NCBI GenBank assembly: GCA_965230485.1
Contig: CBDDLA010000001.1
Span: 1,426,001-1,490,000 of the forward strand
Source of the DNA: Putridiphycobacter sp965230485
Lineage (GTDB): Bacteria > Bacteroidota > Bacteroidia > Flavobacteriales_D > Crocinitomicaceae
Direction of reading: 5' to 3'
DNA length: 64,000 bases
A model generated the notes under the pieces. That model was not told the DNA's origin, searched no databases, and saw only the letters and a program-made list of their open reading frames with translations. Of the stretch, positions 1 through 9,221 are shown one piece after another; position 1 is the stretch's first letter; every line of letters begins with the position of its first letter. The position numbers and the translations under genes are program-made.

Positions 1-5
1 TACAA

Positions 6-1064
6 TTAATTGCTCACATCACTCTTCCTTTTCCAATCTCCGAAATTTGAAGTTACGCTCAACATATTGTTTGCACCTGCCGGAGAATAAAAGGCTACAG
101 AATAATTAACATGCAGTTGTTTTACTTTAAAACCAAAGCCTCCTGAAAATCCACTAATAGTTGTTCTATTGACAATATTAAAAGTCTGACGTCTATCAAA
201 GTTATATCCAATTCTGATAAAGAATGTCTCCGTAGGTAAAATTTCTATCCCCAGATTCACGTGTCTAAATATTTTTTCAGCGATACTTGCTTTATAAACA
301 GGAATAGTATCTTGTGAAAAATCATCAATGGTTGGTTCAGCATTAGGGTCATTATATGTTAAATCGAAGTGATTCAAGTCATGAGCAGTTAAATTTAATC
401 TAAATGGTGCATGAGGCAATTTGTATGAAACACCAGCTAAGAGTTCTACTGGCAGAGGTTCCCTATTACCTTTTGTATAATTCTTCAGCTGAACACCAAC
501 GTTCCTAGCTGTTACTACCGCAGTAAATTGTTTTTCTGGATGGTGATACATGGCCGAAAAATCAATACCTGCACCTATTGCAAAATAAGACTCATATTGA
601 GATAACAAGACATTTAAGTTTGCACCAATAGAAAATCTTTCATTTAATTTTTTTCCATAGCTAGCTCCAAATGAATAATCCCCAGCGGTAAATTTTCCCG
701 TTTCTACTCCAGCAATGTCCCTTTGAATAAAACGCCCATAATTAGCATAACGTAAGTGCATAACCACCATTCCTATTTTATTGAATTGATGACCCAACAT
801 TAATTGGCCAATACTAATTCCTGCAGGATAAAAAGCATGATTTAACGCAACATTTCTATTCATTGATTCTGATACTGAAGCTGGATTGACAATAGCCAAA
901 TTGATATCATTATCATTCAAAGCCCCAAAGTCTCCTCCCAGTGCTGTAGACCTTGCGTTAAAATCGAGATCTAAAAACTGGAAAGCATGTTGCCCTCCAA
1001 TTTGAGAAAAAGAGCTGGTAACTATACCTAAAATTAATAGAAGTAAAACTGTTTTCTTTCCCAT
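6..1064 (-). CDS. porQ: Type IX secretion system protein PorQ
   Basis: This is a 352-residue outer-membrane beta-barrel-type protein. PorQ belongs to the T9SS attachment complex (with PorU, PorV and PorZ), which processes cargo at the cell surface. A signal peptide covers about residues 1-20 and ends near SFSQ. It is followed by the family-typical start of the mature protein (QHAFQFLDLDFNARSTALGG), and the rest is alternating beta strands ending in a barrel-like C-terminus. I chose the ATG at 1064 because the codon before it is only a TTG. Its job fits the four T9SS-sorted cargo proteins elsewhere in the window. The family call rests on the N-terminal motif and length. It lies downstream of nadK on the same strand, 30 nt away. 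Confidence 0.88.
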   Translation of the reverse strand: MGKKTVLLLLILGIVTSSFSQIGGQHAFQFLDLDFNARSTALGGDFGALNDNDINLAIVNPASVSESMNRNVALNHAFYPAGISIGQLMLGHQFNKIGMVVMHLRYANYGRFIQRDIAGVETGKFTAGDYSFGASYGKKLNERFSIGANLNVLLSQYESYFAIGAGIDFSAMYHHPEKQFTAVVTARNVGVQLKNYTKGNREPLPVELLAGVSYKLPHAPFRLNLTAHDLNHFDLTYNDPNAEPTIDDFSQDTIPVYKASIAEKIFRHVNLGIEILPTETFFIRIGYNFDRRQTFNIVNRTTISGFSGGFGFKVKQLHVNYSVAFYSPAGANNMLSVTSNFGDWKRKSDVSN

Positions 1065-1097
1065 CAAAGCTTTAAACGAATCATTTTACTTTTTATT

Positions 1098-1982
1098 TTA
1101 ATTTCGCCTATCAATACCCCACATCATTTTATTTCGAATGGTATTCAGGAAGTTTTGATCTTCTGTTTGTATAACCTCTATATTGTAATTGGCTTTTGAA
1201 ATGATCAATTCTGTTTCGAAAGCAATTGATTCTGATCTTGAGTCGAGTGAGCATAGAAACGCATTGCTTCTTCCTTCAACTTTTATTTTAATTTGCCTAG
1301 AATCAGGCACTACAACTGGTCGAACATTTAAATTATGTGGTGCAATAGGTGTAATAATAAAATCGGTAGCACCCGGAACCACTATAGGTCCTCCGCAACT
1401 TAGAGAATATGCAGTAGAACCAGTTGGAGTAGATATGATCAACCCATCTGCCCAATAAGAATTGAGGTACAAGTCATCAATATATGTATGTATTGTAATC
1501 ATACTTGATGAATCTAATTTGTGAACAGTGACTTCGTTTAATGCTACATTTTCTCCAGAAAATATTGGCAAGTTGCTATCAAGTTGAATAAGTGATCTTG
1601 TTTGTAATCTATATTTTTTTTGATTGATTTTTTCTAAAACATCACGAATATCATCTTTTTGTGTTGATGCCAAAAAACCTAGGCGACCTGTATTAATGCC
1701 TAAAATTGGTATGCTACTATTGCGAATAACGTGCACCGTTTCCAGGAAAGTACCGTCGCCCCCAATACTGATCAGAAAATCAGTTCCCTTATCTAAATCA
1801 CTATGGGTTTTATATAGAAGAACATTGTCATTTATAACCAGTCGTTCTTTAAGAAAATTGTAAAACGGCTCATATATTGAGTACTCCCAATTGTACAAGT
1901 TTAACGTATTAAATAAATCTTGAATAAATGGAATAAAACTATCCTGAAAATTTCTACCATATATTGCAACTTTCAATGACAT
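1098..1982 (-). CDS. nadK: NAD kinase
   Basis: This 294-residue cytoplasmic enzyme phosphorylates NAD+ to NADP+ using ATP or polyphosphate. The family's GGDG motif is at residues 74-77, followed by the NTGRLGFL segment at about 97-104, the NE pair at 149-150 and the glycine-rich TPTGSTAYSLS segment. Length is normal for bacterial NadK. It starts 8 nt downstream of the CBS-domain gene on the same strand and is probably co-transcribed with it, which is a common arrangement in Flavobacteriia. Confidence 0.96.
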   Translation of the reverse strand: MSLKVAIYGRNFQDSFIPFIQDLFNTLNLYNWEYSIYEPFYNFLKERLVINDNVLLYKTHSDLDKGTDFLISIGGDGTFLETVHVIRNSSIPILGINTGRLGFLASTQKDDIRDVLEKINQKKYRLQTRSLIQLDSNLPIFSGENVALNEVTVHKLDSSSMITIHTYIDDLYLNSYWADGLIISTPTGSTAYSLSCGGPIVVPGATDFIITPIAPHNLNVRPVVVPDSRQIKIKVEGRSNAFLCSLDSRSESIAFETELIISKANYNIEVIQTEDQNFLNTIRNKMMWGIDRRN

Positions 1983-1990
1983 ATGCGTTC

Positions 1991-2653
1991 TCAGAGATTT
2001 AAATAGTTCATTAATTCGTCGTACCTCTTTTTCAAATCTTCAATGTACTCTCCTTCAGCATATGATTCTTTTATGATATAATCGAATCTTTCAAAAGAAC
2101 GCAAAACTTTGTCTAACTCAGTTGTATTCAATTTTAAAGTCACCTGAATTTTAGTAGACTCCTCAAGAGAAGTAATGTAGCTACTTAAAATCTTAACATC
2201 ATTTTCTTCAACAATTCTTGCAATCTGAGTCAAGGTATAATCGTGTTTGTTCATTTCCAAAACAATTATCCCTCCTTTTTCTTTTATTGAACCTACTGCC
2301 GTAATTTGAGACATTAAAAAGAGTAAGTCAGTACAGCCTAAATATTCATTTTGCCGATTAAGAATAGGTACGATTGTGATTTTCGAATCGGCAATTGTCT
2401 TCATGACATCATAAATATGACTATCGCCATACACGAATGGCTGAGTCAAATTGGTCAGTTCTTCTTGAATATTATTTTCGGGATCTTGCATATCAAAAAT
2501 ATCATCATCTGATACAATTCCCAAATAATTTTTGCCTTCAACCACAGCTAAGTGGCTTACTCTAAATTCATTCATCCAACGTAACGCCTTTTCGCCGCTT
2601 TCAAGTGGTTTTATAGGTGGAATATATTCTGAAATCAATTCTTCTGCCCTCAT
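1991..2653 (-). CDS. CBS-domain protein with ACT-like C-terminus (AcuB-like)
   Basis: This 220-residue cytoplasmic protein has two CBS motifs in about residues 1-125, with the typical 'vvegknylGIVSDDDI' and 'ptlnrqneylGctdl' type strands. The C-terminal portion (about 130-205) resembles an ACT-like beta-alpha-beta fold. That order (CBS-CBS-ACT) is seen in AcuB-type proteins. CBS pairs normally sense adenine nucleotides, but the target here is unknown. The gene sits directly upstream of nadK (8 nt), so a link to nucleotide-cofactor sensing is possible but inferred from position only. Confidence 0.8.
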   Translation of the reverse strand: MRAEELISEYIPPIKPLESGEKALRWMNEFRVSHLAVVEGKNYLGIVSDDDIFDMQDPENNIQEELTNLTQPFVYGDSHIYDVMKTIADSKITIVPILNRQNEYLGCTDLLFLMSQITAVGSIKEKGGIIVLEMNKHDYTLTQIARIVEENDVKILSSYITSLEESTKIQVTLKLNTTELDKVLRSFERFDYIIKESYAEGEYIEDLKKRYDELMNYLNL

Positions 2654-2725
2654 GAACTAGTCTGTAATATTTAATGCGGTTTGAAATTATATTTGGCAAA
2701 GTAAAGTAATTATTTTCTTTAATTA

Positions 2726-2733
2726 TATTTTTG
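2726..2733 (+). promoter_or_regulatory. Bacteroidota -7 element for pdxJ
   Basis: TATTTTTG matches the TAnnTTTG consensus of the primary sigma factor of Bacteroidota. It lies 27 nt before the pdxJ ATG. No clear -33 TTG is visible. Confidence 0.55.
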
Positions 2734-2760
2734 CACTGTAAATGTAATCAATATTATATT

Positions 2761-3480
2761 ATGGCTACTAAACTAAGTGTTAATGTCAATAAAATTGCCA
2801 CATTAAGAAATGCAAGAGGCGGAAAATTACCCAGTGTTGTAAAGGCGGCAATACAGATACAATCATTTGGTGCGGATGGCATTACTGTTCACCCTCGTCC
2901 AGACGAAAGACACATTACCACGCAAGATGTTTACGATTTGGCTCCAGCAGTTCACACTGAATTTAATATTGAAGGGTATCCTGATGAGCGATTCTTAAAA
3001 CTATTAAAGGACAATTTGCCTGCTCAAGCTACACTTGTACCTGACCCTCCGGACACATTGACATCAAATGCCGGATGGGATACGGTTAAGCATTTTGATG
3101 AATTAAAAATTTTGAATACTCAGATTAAAGCGCTTGGTATTAGAACATCTATTTTTATTGAACCCATCCCTGAAATGATTATTGCTGCAGGTAAAATTGG
3201 TGTCGATAGAATTGAATTTTATACAGGTCCATATGCCGACAATTATAATGATGACCGAGACAAAGCCATTGCTCCATTTGTAAAGTCAGCCAAAATTGCT
3301 TCTGAACTAGGAATTGGAATTAATGCAGGACATGATTTAAATTTAGAAAATTTAAAATTTTTTAAACAATCTATTCCTAATCTATTAGAAGTTTCAATTG
3401 GCCATGCTTTAATATCAGATGCACTTTATTTAGGACTCGAAAATACAGTTGCCATGTACAAATATTTATTGGAAGACTGA
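2761..3480 (+). CDS. pdxJ: Pyridoxine 5'-phosphate synthase
   Basis: This 239-residue TIM-barrel enzyme condenses 1-deoxy-xylulose 5-phosphate with 3-amino-1-hydroxyacetone phosphate to make pyridoxine 5'-phosphate, the final ring-closing step of DXP-dependent vitamin B6 synthesis. Family segments seen are SVNVNKIATLRNARGG at the N-terminus, the HPRPDERHI strand, PDPPDTLTSNAGWD and the phosphate-binding GINAGHDLNLENL. The ATG at 2761 is preferred over an upstream TTG extension because SVNVNK is the normal family start. It is convergent with the response regulator, whose stop is 9 nt away. Confidence 0.96.
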   Translation: MATKLSVNVNKIATLRNARGGKLPSVVKAAIQIQSFGADGITVHPRPDERHITTQDVYDLAPAVHTEFNIEGYPDERFLKLLKDNLPAQATLVPDPPDTLTSNAGWDTVKHFDELKILNTQIKALGIRTSIFIEPIPEMIIAAGKIGVDRIEFYTGPYADNYNDDRDKAIAPFVKSAKIASELGIGINAGHDLNLENLKFFKQSIPNLLEVSIGHALISDALYLGLENTVAMYKYLLED

Positions 3481-3489
3481 AAAACTATC

Positions 3490-4191
3490 TCATTCTTCTG
3501 TTACTGCTAGCTTAAAGCCAACACCATGTACATTATTAATACTTACTGCTGGATCTTCTTTCAGGTATTTTCTCAACTTTGAAATAAAAACATCTAAACT
3601 TCTTCCTACAAAATAGTCATCCTGACCCCATACGGCGTTCAATACAATGTCACGCGGAAGAACTTTATTTATATGTTGAACAAGCAAGTGGAGAATCTTA
3701 GCCTCCTTTTTAGTTAGTTTTTTAACAGTCCCATCAGGATGGTCAATTTTAAATTCGCTTGGATTAAAATTATAAAGTCCTATTTTAAATTCTACTGGTT
3801 CATCTTTATCCAATTGAGGAACAGACCTTTTTAATAATGCTTTAACGCGAAGTAAAAACTCTTCAGTATGAAAAGGTTTAGTCATGTAATCATCTCCACC
3901 AACTTTTAGTCCTTCTAACTTATCATCTATTTCTGCCTTTGCTGTTAAAAATAAAATTGGAATTTGTTTATTTGTTTTTCTGATGTCTTTAGCAAGCGTA
4001 AAGCCATCCTTTTTAGGCATCATTACATCAAGTATAACTAAATTAAAAGAATGACTATTAAATGCTTTTAAACCCTCAACACCATTTAAACTCAATTTTA
4101 CATCATAACCTTGTTTAGCAAGACTATCTTGTACTACAAAACCTAAATTTGTATCATCTTCTACAAGTAATATTTTAATTTTTTCCTTCAT
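3490..4191 (-). CDS. OmpR-family response regulator
   Basis: This 233-residue DNA-binding response regulator has an N-terminal receiver domain (about 1-120) with acidic pocket E11-D12-D13, phospho-acceptor D55, T83 and K105. A winged-helix OmpR/PhoB effector domain follows (about 135-230). It resembles RprY-type regulators of Bacteroidota. Its start overlaps the end of the histidine kinase gene by 17 bp, so the two are a translationally coupled pair. The regulon cannot be read from the sequence. Confidence 0.93.
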   Translation of the reverse strand: MKEKIKILLVEDDTNLGFVVQDSLAKQGYDVKLSLNGVEGLKAFNSHSFNLVILDVMMPKKDGFTLAKDIRKTNKQIPILFLTAKAEIDDKLEGLKVGGDDYMTKPFHTEEFLLRVKALLKRSVPQLDKDEPVEFKIGLYNFNPSEFKIDHPDGTVKKLTKKEAKILHLLVQHINKVLPRDIVLNAVWGQDDYFVGRSLDVFISKLRKYLKEDPAVSINNVHGVGFKLAVTEE

Positions 4192-5542
4192 GCATATCTT
4201 TATTTATTGGGATGTCTAGAATGAATTCACTTCCTACCCCAAGATGACTCTTAACACTTACTTTCCCTTTCAACTCTTCTACAATTGACTTAACATAAAA
4301 TAATCCTAGTCCAAATCCTTTAACATCATGAACATTTCCAGTAGGAACTCTATAGAATTTATCGAAAATAAATTTCAAATTCTCTTTTAAAATCCCCTTC
4401 CCATTATCGTGAATTTTAATTCGGATTTTATCCTTTATATCTTCGGTTTCAATCAGAATTTCAGGTGTCTTATCACAATATTTTGTTGCGTTATCAAGTA
4501 AGTTATAAATGACATTGGTTAAATGTACCATGTCACTGTAAATTATTTTTTGTTGTGCTCCTAATTTTAATTCTATTTTACCTCCGCCTTCCAACTGATT
4601 AAACTCAAAATTTTCTTTTGCCTCTTCAATGATTTCATGAATATTGAAAGTGGTGTGTTTTAGCTTAATTTCTCCTTTATCTAACTTTGCTATGTTAAGC
4701 ACTCGTTCAACTTGTTGTTCAAGTCGTTTATTCTCCTTGTATATTATACTGGAAAATTTTTCAATTTTCTCTGGTGAATTATCAACACTATATAGGAGCG
4801 ACTCACTTGATAAACGAATTGTAGAAATCGGGGTTTTTAGTTCATGAGTCATGTTATTTATGAAATCATTTTTTATCTCAGAAAGCTTTTTTTGACGCAG
4901 AATAATAGAAATTGTAAACCCAAAGAAAGTTAATATAAAAAGTAAAATGGCAATCATGTAATACCATGGAGCTACACTGCGGGCTGTATTGCTTAAGCTA
5001 TAGCTTTGTTTATTTGGAAACGAAACCGCAAAATAGTGCACATCCGTTTCCAACTTGTTCTGGAGTTTGCTATCAATTTTATCATTAATATTTTTTTCTA
5101 TTACGAAAACAGAATCTCCACTGTACCTAATGTAGTCGCCATAAATAATACTATCAGAATAACAATCATAAATACCATATCTAAAGTCATCCTTAATGTT
5201 TTGATGGTAAAACTCAGATTTAAGTAAGTTCTCGAGTAAAAATGGATGCAATGTGTCTTCCAATTCGACGATAAAATAATTTGATGAAAGTTGTTTGACT
5301 TTACCGTATAAATCGCTTTCCTGTTTATTTATGATTTGAATTTCAGTAGCTACATTCTTTAAAGCCAAACTCACATTTTCTCCAAATTGACGATCGCTTA
5401 AACTATCCTGAATATTTTGTATTTTAATATTAGTTCGTTGATATTCTAAATTTCGTTTAATCCAAAAAAATTGAATGGTTAAAATACAAATAATGGAAAC
5501 GATCCCTAGGACAATAACCGTTTTCACTTTAGAATTATTCAT
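4175..5542 (-). CDS. Membrane sensor histidine kinase
   Basis: This 455-residue kinase is the partner of the OmpR-type regulator directly downstream. It has a transmembrane segment near the N-terminus, a periplasmic sensor region of about 170 residues with no recognisable ligand domain, and a second membrane helix at about 195-215. The HisKA domain carries the phospho-accepting H233 in MTHELKTP, and the HATPase domain has NLLDNATKY (N box), DNGKGI and GFGLGL (G boxes). I placed the start at the ATG at 5542; an in-frame ATG at 5575 would add 11 residues. Overall layout resembles RprX. Confidence 0.92.
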   Translation of the reverse strand: MNNSKVKTVIVLGIVSIICILTIQFFWIKRNLEYQRTNIKIQNIQDSLSDRQFGENVSLALKNVATEIQIINKQESDLYGKVKQLSSNYFIVELEDTLHPFLLENLLKSEFYHQNIKDDFRYGIYDCYSDSIIYGDYIRYSGDSVFVIEKNINDKIDSKLQNKLETDVHYFAVSFPNKQSYSLSNTARSVAPWYYMIAILLFILTFFGFTISIILRQKKLSEIKNDFINNMTHELKTPISTIRLSSESLLYSVDNSPEKIEKFSSIIYKENKRLEQQVERVLNIAKLDKGEIKLKHTTFNIHEIIEEAKENFEFNQLEGGGKIELKLGAQQKIIYSDMVHLTNVIYNLLDNATKYCDKTPEILIETEDIKDKIRIKIHDNGKGILKENLKFIFDKFYRVPTGNVHDVKGFGLGLFYVKSIVEELKGKVSVKSHLGVGSEFILDIPINKDMHEGKN

Positions 5543-5614
5543 GTTCAAAAATATGAATAATTTAAGAAGCGACATTGATATTATGTTTTTTTACAGAAAT
5601 AATAATATCATCTA

Positions 5615-5622
5615 TATATTTG
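5615..5622 (+). promoter_or_regulatory. -7 element for the DUF4920 lipoprotein
   Basis: TATATTTG is a perfect TAnnTTTG match lying 15 nt before the ATG at 5638, in the divergent region shared with the histidine kinase gene. Confidence 0.6.
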
Positions 5623-5637
5623 TAGAAAATATAAATT

Positions 5638-6234
5638 ATGAAAAAAATATTTATCGGAATTTTAGCTATTAGCGTTATACTGCTAAGCTGTAACAGCGCA
5701 AGCACTGAAGAAACAGATACTCTAGAAAGCGCGGCAACTAATAATGAGGAAACACCACTTACTGAAGAGGATTCTAAAGAGGAAGAAAGCGGAGCGTTGG
5801 CTTTTAATGGTGTTGATAAAGGAGAATACACCTTATTCGGCCATGAAGATATTTCAGCTGATGATGCCGTTAGTCAATCAGCAATGTTTGAGTCATTTAA
5901 AAACAACGGCGAATTTATGGGTAAGGTCAATGTCTCGATCAATGAAGTTTGCCAAAAAGCGGGTTGTTGGATTAATTTTAAAAAGGATGATGATGATGAA
6001 ACAGTCATGGTTTTCTTTAGAGACCATTTTAATATTCCAATTGAGGAATCGGCAGGTAAAGAAGCGATACTTTATGGAAATTTGATCACGGATACGCTGT
6101 CTGTTGATTTTCAAAGACACTTATTAGATGATGCTGCTGAAGCAGGTGAAGAGGTAGCACAAGCAGATTATGATGCCATCACAGAAGAAAAAGTTGATGT
6201 GTCTTTTGATTGTGTATCTATTCTTATCAAGTAA
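5638..6234 (+). CDS. DUF4920-domain lipoprotein
   Basis: This is a 198-residue predicted lipoprotein. A short signal peptide ends in the lipobox ILLSC (Cys20), followed by an acidic, low-complexity linker rich in Glu, Thr and Ser (about 21-60). The globular region (about 65-195) matches the DUF4920 family, including a VNEVCQKAGCWI-like segment with two conserved cysteines (VCQKAGC) and a final cysteine near the C-terminus (SFDCVSI). The cysteines might bind a metal or form a disulfide; this is inference. A small lipoprotein gene follows 57 nt downstream. Confidence 0.82.
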   Translation: MKKIFIGILAISVILLSCNSASTEETDTLESAATNNEETPLTEEDSKEEESGALAFNGVDKGEYTLFGHEDISADDAVSQSAMFESFKNNGEFMGKVNVSINEVCQKAGCWINFKKDDDDETVMVFFRDHFNIPIEESAGKEAILYGNLITDTLSVDFQRHLLDDAAEAGEEVAQADYDAITEEKVDVSFDCVSILIK

Positions 6235-6291
6235 TTTCTTAATATTATTGATTTTAAGAGACATATGACTACCTTTACAAAAAAATAAAAT

Positions 6292-6546
6292 ATGAAAAAA
6301 GTAATATTATTAGCCATTTTAGGATTAGGAGTTATGGCAACTTCTTGTAAGAAGGATTACATTTGTGAGTGTACAACAACATCATCAGGAACCGATCTTT
6401 TTGGTGATCCTATTCCTACAACCTCTATAACTGCAACTTCAACAATTAATGCAAAGAAAAATGATGCCATTAGTACATGTGATGCTGGAGATTTATCTGC
6501 TTCATTTTTTGGCACTACAACAAAAACAGAATGTGAGATTAAATAA
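6292..6546 (+). CDS. Small Cys-containing lipoprotein, unknown function
   Basis: This 84-residue protein has a signal peptide and a lipobox ending at MATSC (Cys19). The mature part is short and Thr/Ser-rich with cysteine-containing patches at both ends (YICECTT, TCDAG and the final TECEI). I do not recognise the family, although small lipoproteins of this look are frequent in Flavobacteriia. It lies downstream of the DUF4920 lipoprotein on the same strand and is closed by a strong hairpin, so the two are probably one transcript. Confidence 0.72.
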   Translation: MKKVILLAILGLGVMATSCKKDYICECTTTSSGTDLFGDPIPTTSITATSTINAKKNDAISTCDAGDLSASFFGTTTKTECEIK

Positions 6547-6565
6547 TCTGAAAACTTCTTAAAAT

Positions 6566-6596
6566 AAAAAAGGTTGCGCATGCGCAACCCTTTTTA
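6566..6596. terminator. Bidirectional intrinsic terminator
   Basis: A perfect 18-nt palindrome (GGTTGCGCATGCGCAACC, 6572-6589) is flanked by an A-run on the left and T5 on the right. It lies between the convergent small lipoprotein and PLP-enzyme genes and can serve both strands. Confidence 0.85.
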
Positions 6597-6622
6597 TTTT
6601 GAATGGTTAATGTTTTATTTCG

Positions 6623-7885
6623 TTAGTCAGTTTCAACTTGTTTTAAGGTGTCTGCCTTATATTTTCCTGCAGTTAATCCTTCCTGAACTTTTTTAAACGT
6701 TTCTATTGTATAAGAAACATCATCAAGCGTATGTGTAGCCGTAGGAATTAATCTAAGCATAATCACATCTTTGGGCACTACTGGGTAAACTACAATTGAG
6801 CAAAAAATATTGTAGTTTTCTCTCAAATCAAAAGTGACATTTGTTGCTTCTGCAAGAGTCCCGGATAAAAACACTGGCGTTACAGCTGAATTTGTTCTCC
6901 CTATATTAAAGCCAGCTGCTTTTAAACCCGTTTGCAATGCAGTAGCTACCTTCCAGAGGTTCGCTTTATGCTGCGGCTGTGTTCTTAACATCTCAAGTCT
7001 TTTTCGTGCACCAATGACCAAAGGCATTGGAAGCGACTTAGCAAAAACCTGAGATCTCATATTATATCTCAAAAACTCAACAATATCTTCGGTTGCCGAA
7101 ATAAATGCACCAATAGATGCCATAGATTTTGCAAATGTTCCAAAGTAGACATCAATTTCTTCATGGCAATCTTGAAACTCTCCTGTTCCCATTCCAGTTT
7201 CACCTAATGTTCCAAAACCATGGGCATCATCTACCAATAATCTAAACTGATACTGTCCTGACTTTCTGTATTCAGTAATCTCTTTCAATAATCCCTGATC
7301 ACCAGCCATTCCAAAAACACCCTCTGTAATCACTAAGATACCACCATCTGTGTTCTCAGTCAATTTAGTGGCTCTGTCCATTTGTTTTTCAAAGCTCTCC
7401 ATGTCGTTATGTTGAAAAACAAAACGTTTACCTGCATGCAACCTTACACCGTCGATAATACAAGCATGAGATTCACTATCATATACAATCACATCTTTTC
7501 GATCTACTAAAGCATCAATTGCTGATAGAATACCTTGATAGCCGAAATTGAGCAAAATTGTATCTTCTTTTTTCATAAAATCAGACAATTCAGCTTCTAA
7601 CGCTTCATGCTCTGAAGTCTGACCAGTCATCATCCTCGATCCCATTGGATAAGCAAGTCCCCAGTTCTTCGAGGCCGCTGCATCTGCTTCTCTTACTTCA
7701 GGTGTGTTAGCTAGACCTAAATAATTATTAACACTCCACACGAGGCACTCTTTGCCTCTAAACATCATCTTGTTCGACACCTCTCCTTCTAACTTCGGGA
7801 AAGTGAAATATCCGTGAACGCCTTTGGCATGTTGACCTAAAGGACCTCTATTTTCTTTAATTTTTTCAAAAATGTCTTTTGCCAT
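6623..7885 (-). CDS. Alpha-oxoamine synthase (probable serine palmitoyltransferase)
   Basis: This 420-residue fold-type I PLP enzyme belongs to the family that condenses an amino acid with an acyl-CoA (SPT, KBL, BioF, HemA). It shows the family SNNYLGL-like segment (VNNYLGLA, about 52-59), the PMGSRMMTG substrate-loop region (80-88), the PLP-contacting DDAHGFG (219-225) and the Schiff-base lysine K253 in TFAKSMAS. Many Bacteroidota make sphingolipids and carry such a gene alone, so serine palmitoyltransferase is a reasonable guess. Glycine C-acetyltransferase or another acyl-CoA partner cannot be excluded. No bio or other sphingolipid genes are adjacent. Confidence 0.72.
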   Translation of the reverse strand: MAKDIFEKIKENRGPLGQHAKGVHGYFTFPKLEGEVSNKMMFRGKECLVWSVNNYLGLANTPEVREADAAASKNWGLAYPMGSRMMTGQTSEHEALEAELSDFMKKEDTILLNFGYQGILSAIDALVDRKDVIVYDSESHACIIDGVRLHAGKRFVFQHNDMESFEKQMDRATKLTENTDGGILVITEGVFGMAGDQGLLKEITEYRKSGQYQFRLLVDDAHGFGTLGETGMGTGEFQDCHEEIDVYFGTFAKSMASIGAFISATEDIVEFLRYNMRSQVFAKSLPMPLVIGARKRLEMLRTQPQHKANLWKVATALQTGLKAAGFNIGRTNSAVTPVFLSGTLAEATNVTFDLRENYNIFCSIVVYPVVPKDVIMLRLIPTATHTLDDVSYTIETFKKVQEGLTAGKYKADTLKQVETD

Positions 7886-8030
7886 AATTTAATTTTCATT
7901 CACCTTTGGCGAACAATTATGCTACGAAAGTAGCTGTAAAATTTAATGTACAAGGGTTCGCTGCTCTTTTTTTATTCACATTTTTAAGTTTAACCGACCT
8001 CTTTTTTACATTAGTTAACAAATCAAACAT

Positions 8031-8038
8031 TATCTTTG
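8031..8038 (+). promoter_or_regulatory. -7 element for bamD cluster
   Basis: TATCTTTG matches TAnnTTTG and ends 9 nt before the bamD ATG, so the mRNA leader would be only a few nucleotides long. Confidence 0.6.
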
Positions 8039-8047
8039 CCGTTGATT

Positions 8048-8869
8048 ATGAAAATAAAATCGGCCCTTTTGATAATGATTTTGACTGTTATCACTGGTAT
8101 TTCAGCATGTTCAGATTTCAATAAAGTCATGAAAAGTGACAATAATGAATTCAAGAAGAAACGAGCGCTAGAATACTACGAAAGTGGCGAGTATACTAAT
8201 GCTGCCGCGGTTTTAGAGGACATCATCCCCTATTTTAAGTTAACGGCTGATGGCGAAAAGCTATATTACTACTATTGTATGTCCAATTATTATATTGGAG
8301 ACTACTACTTAGCATCATATTACTTGAGAAGATTCATCAATCAATATCCTTCAAGTATTCATGCTGAAGAATGTCAATTTTTAAGTGCCATATGCTCGGT
8401 TAATAATTCTCCTGAATACACTTTAGATCAAACAGAAACTTTGAATGCCTTAGATCAATTACAAATTTTTGTTGATATGCACCCAAATAGCAGCTTAATT
8501 GATAGCTGTAATCGAATTATGGATGAATTAAACTTAAAAATTCAAAAGAAGCAATTCTTCAGTGCAAAGCAGTACCACCATACCGAAAACTATAAAGCGG
8601 CAGTGGTTGCGCTTGATATTCACTTAGCCGATTATCCAAAATCCGCCTTTAAGGAGGAAACCATGTATTTATCCGTTTTAAGTCATTATGAACTTGCTAT
8701 AAACAGCATAGAATCTAAAAAAATGGACAGATTAAACGAAACTCTAAAAAGTTATCGTAAATTTGTAGCCACATTTCCTGATTCTGCTTACATTAAAGAG
8801 CTGGAGACAGTTGAAAAGAAAGTTAAAAGAATAAGGGAAGAAAAAAGTTTACAGTCTCAAAAAAAATAA
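8048..8869 (+). CDS. bamD: Outer membrane assembly lipoprotein BamD
   Basis: This 273-residue lipoprotein belongs to the BAM complex that inserts beta-barrels into the outer membrane. The signal peptide ends in the lipobox GISAC, followed by tetratricopeptide-like helical repeats through the rest of the protein, including a segment like YYLASYYLRRFINQYP that is typical of BamD. The start is the ATG at 8048; the TTG 12 nt upstream is not needed and lies over the promoter. It heads the conserved bamD-rpoZ-coaBC-porD-recN run, with the next gene 1 nt away. Confidence 0.93.
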   Translation: MKIKSALLIMILTVITGISACSDFNKVMKSDNNEFKKKRALEYYESGEYTNAAAVLEDIIPYFKLTADGEKLYYYYCMSNYYIGDYYLASYYLRRFINQYPSSIHAEECQFLSAICSVNNSPEYTLDQTETLNALDQLQIFVDMHPNSSLIDSCNRIMDELNLKIQKKQFFSAKQYHHTENYKAAVVALDIHLADYPKSAFKEETMYLSVLSHYELAINSIESKKMDRLNETLKSYRKFVATFPDSAYIKELETVEKKVKRIREEKSLQSQKK

Positions 8870-8870
8870 G

Positions 8871-9209
8871 ATGAGTATTAGTTATAAAAACACAAATGCA
8901 GAGCGTTCAACAATTACAAGAGATGTTGAATTTTTAGATGAAAATGTAGGAAATGTTTACAAAGCCATTTCTGCTATTTCAAAAAGAGCTGATCAAATCA
9001 GTACAGAGGTGAAGGAAGAATTGATTGCAAAGCTAGCGGAGTTCGCATCAAATACTGATAATTTGGAAGAAATTTTTGAAAACAGAGAACAAATTGAAAT
9101 TTCAAAATTCTATGAGCAATTACCAAAACCAGCCATGATTGCCATACAAGAGTACATTGAAAATAAAATGTACATCAACGAAGCTGAAAGCGAAGAGCCT
9201 GAAGTATAA
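8871..9209 (+). CDS. rpoZ: RNA polymerase omega subunit (Rpb6/RpoZ)
   Basis: This 112-residue protein is the Bacteroidota form of the omega/Rpb6 subunit, which helps assemble RNA polymerase. The recognisable core is 'gNVYKAISAISKRADQIS' around residues 25-43, followed by an acidic C-terminal half with a short helix pair. Position between bamD and coaBC is the usual one in this phylum and strongly supports the call. Confidence 0.88.
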   Translation: MSISYKNTNAERSTITRDVEFLDENVGNVYKAISAISKRADQISTEVKEELIAKLAEFASNTDNLEEIFENREQIEISKFYEQLPKPAMIAIQEYIENKMYINEAESEEPEV

Positions 9210-9221
9210 TCCAACCAAAAG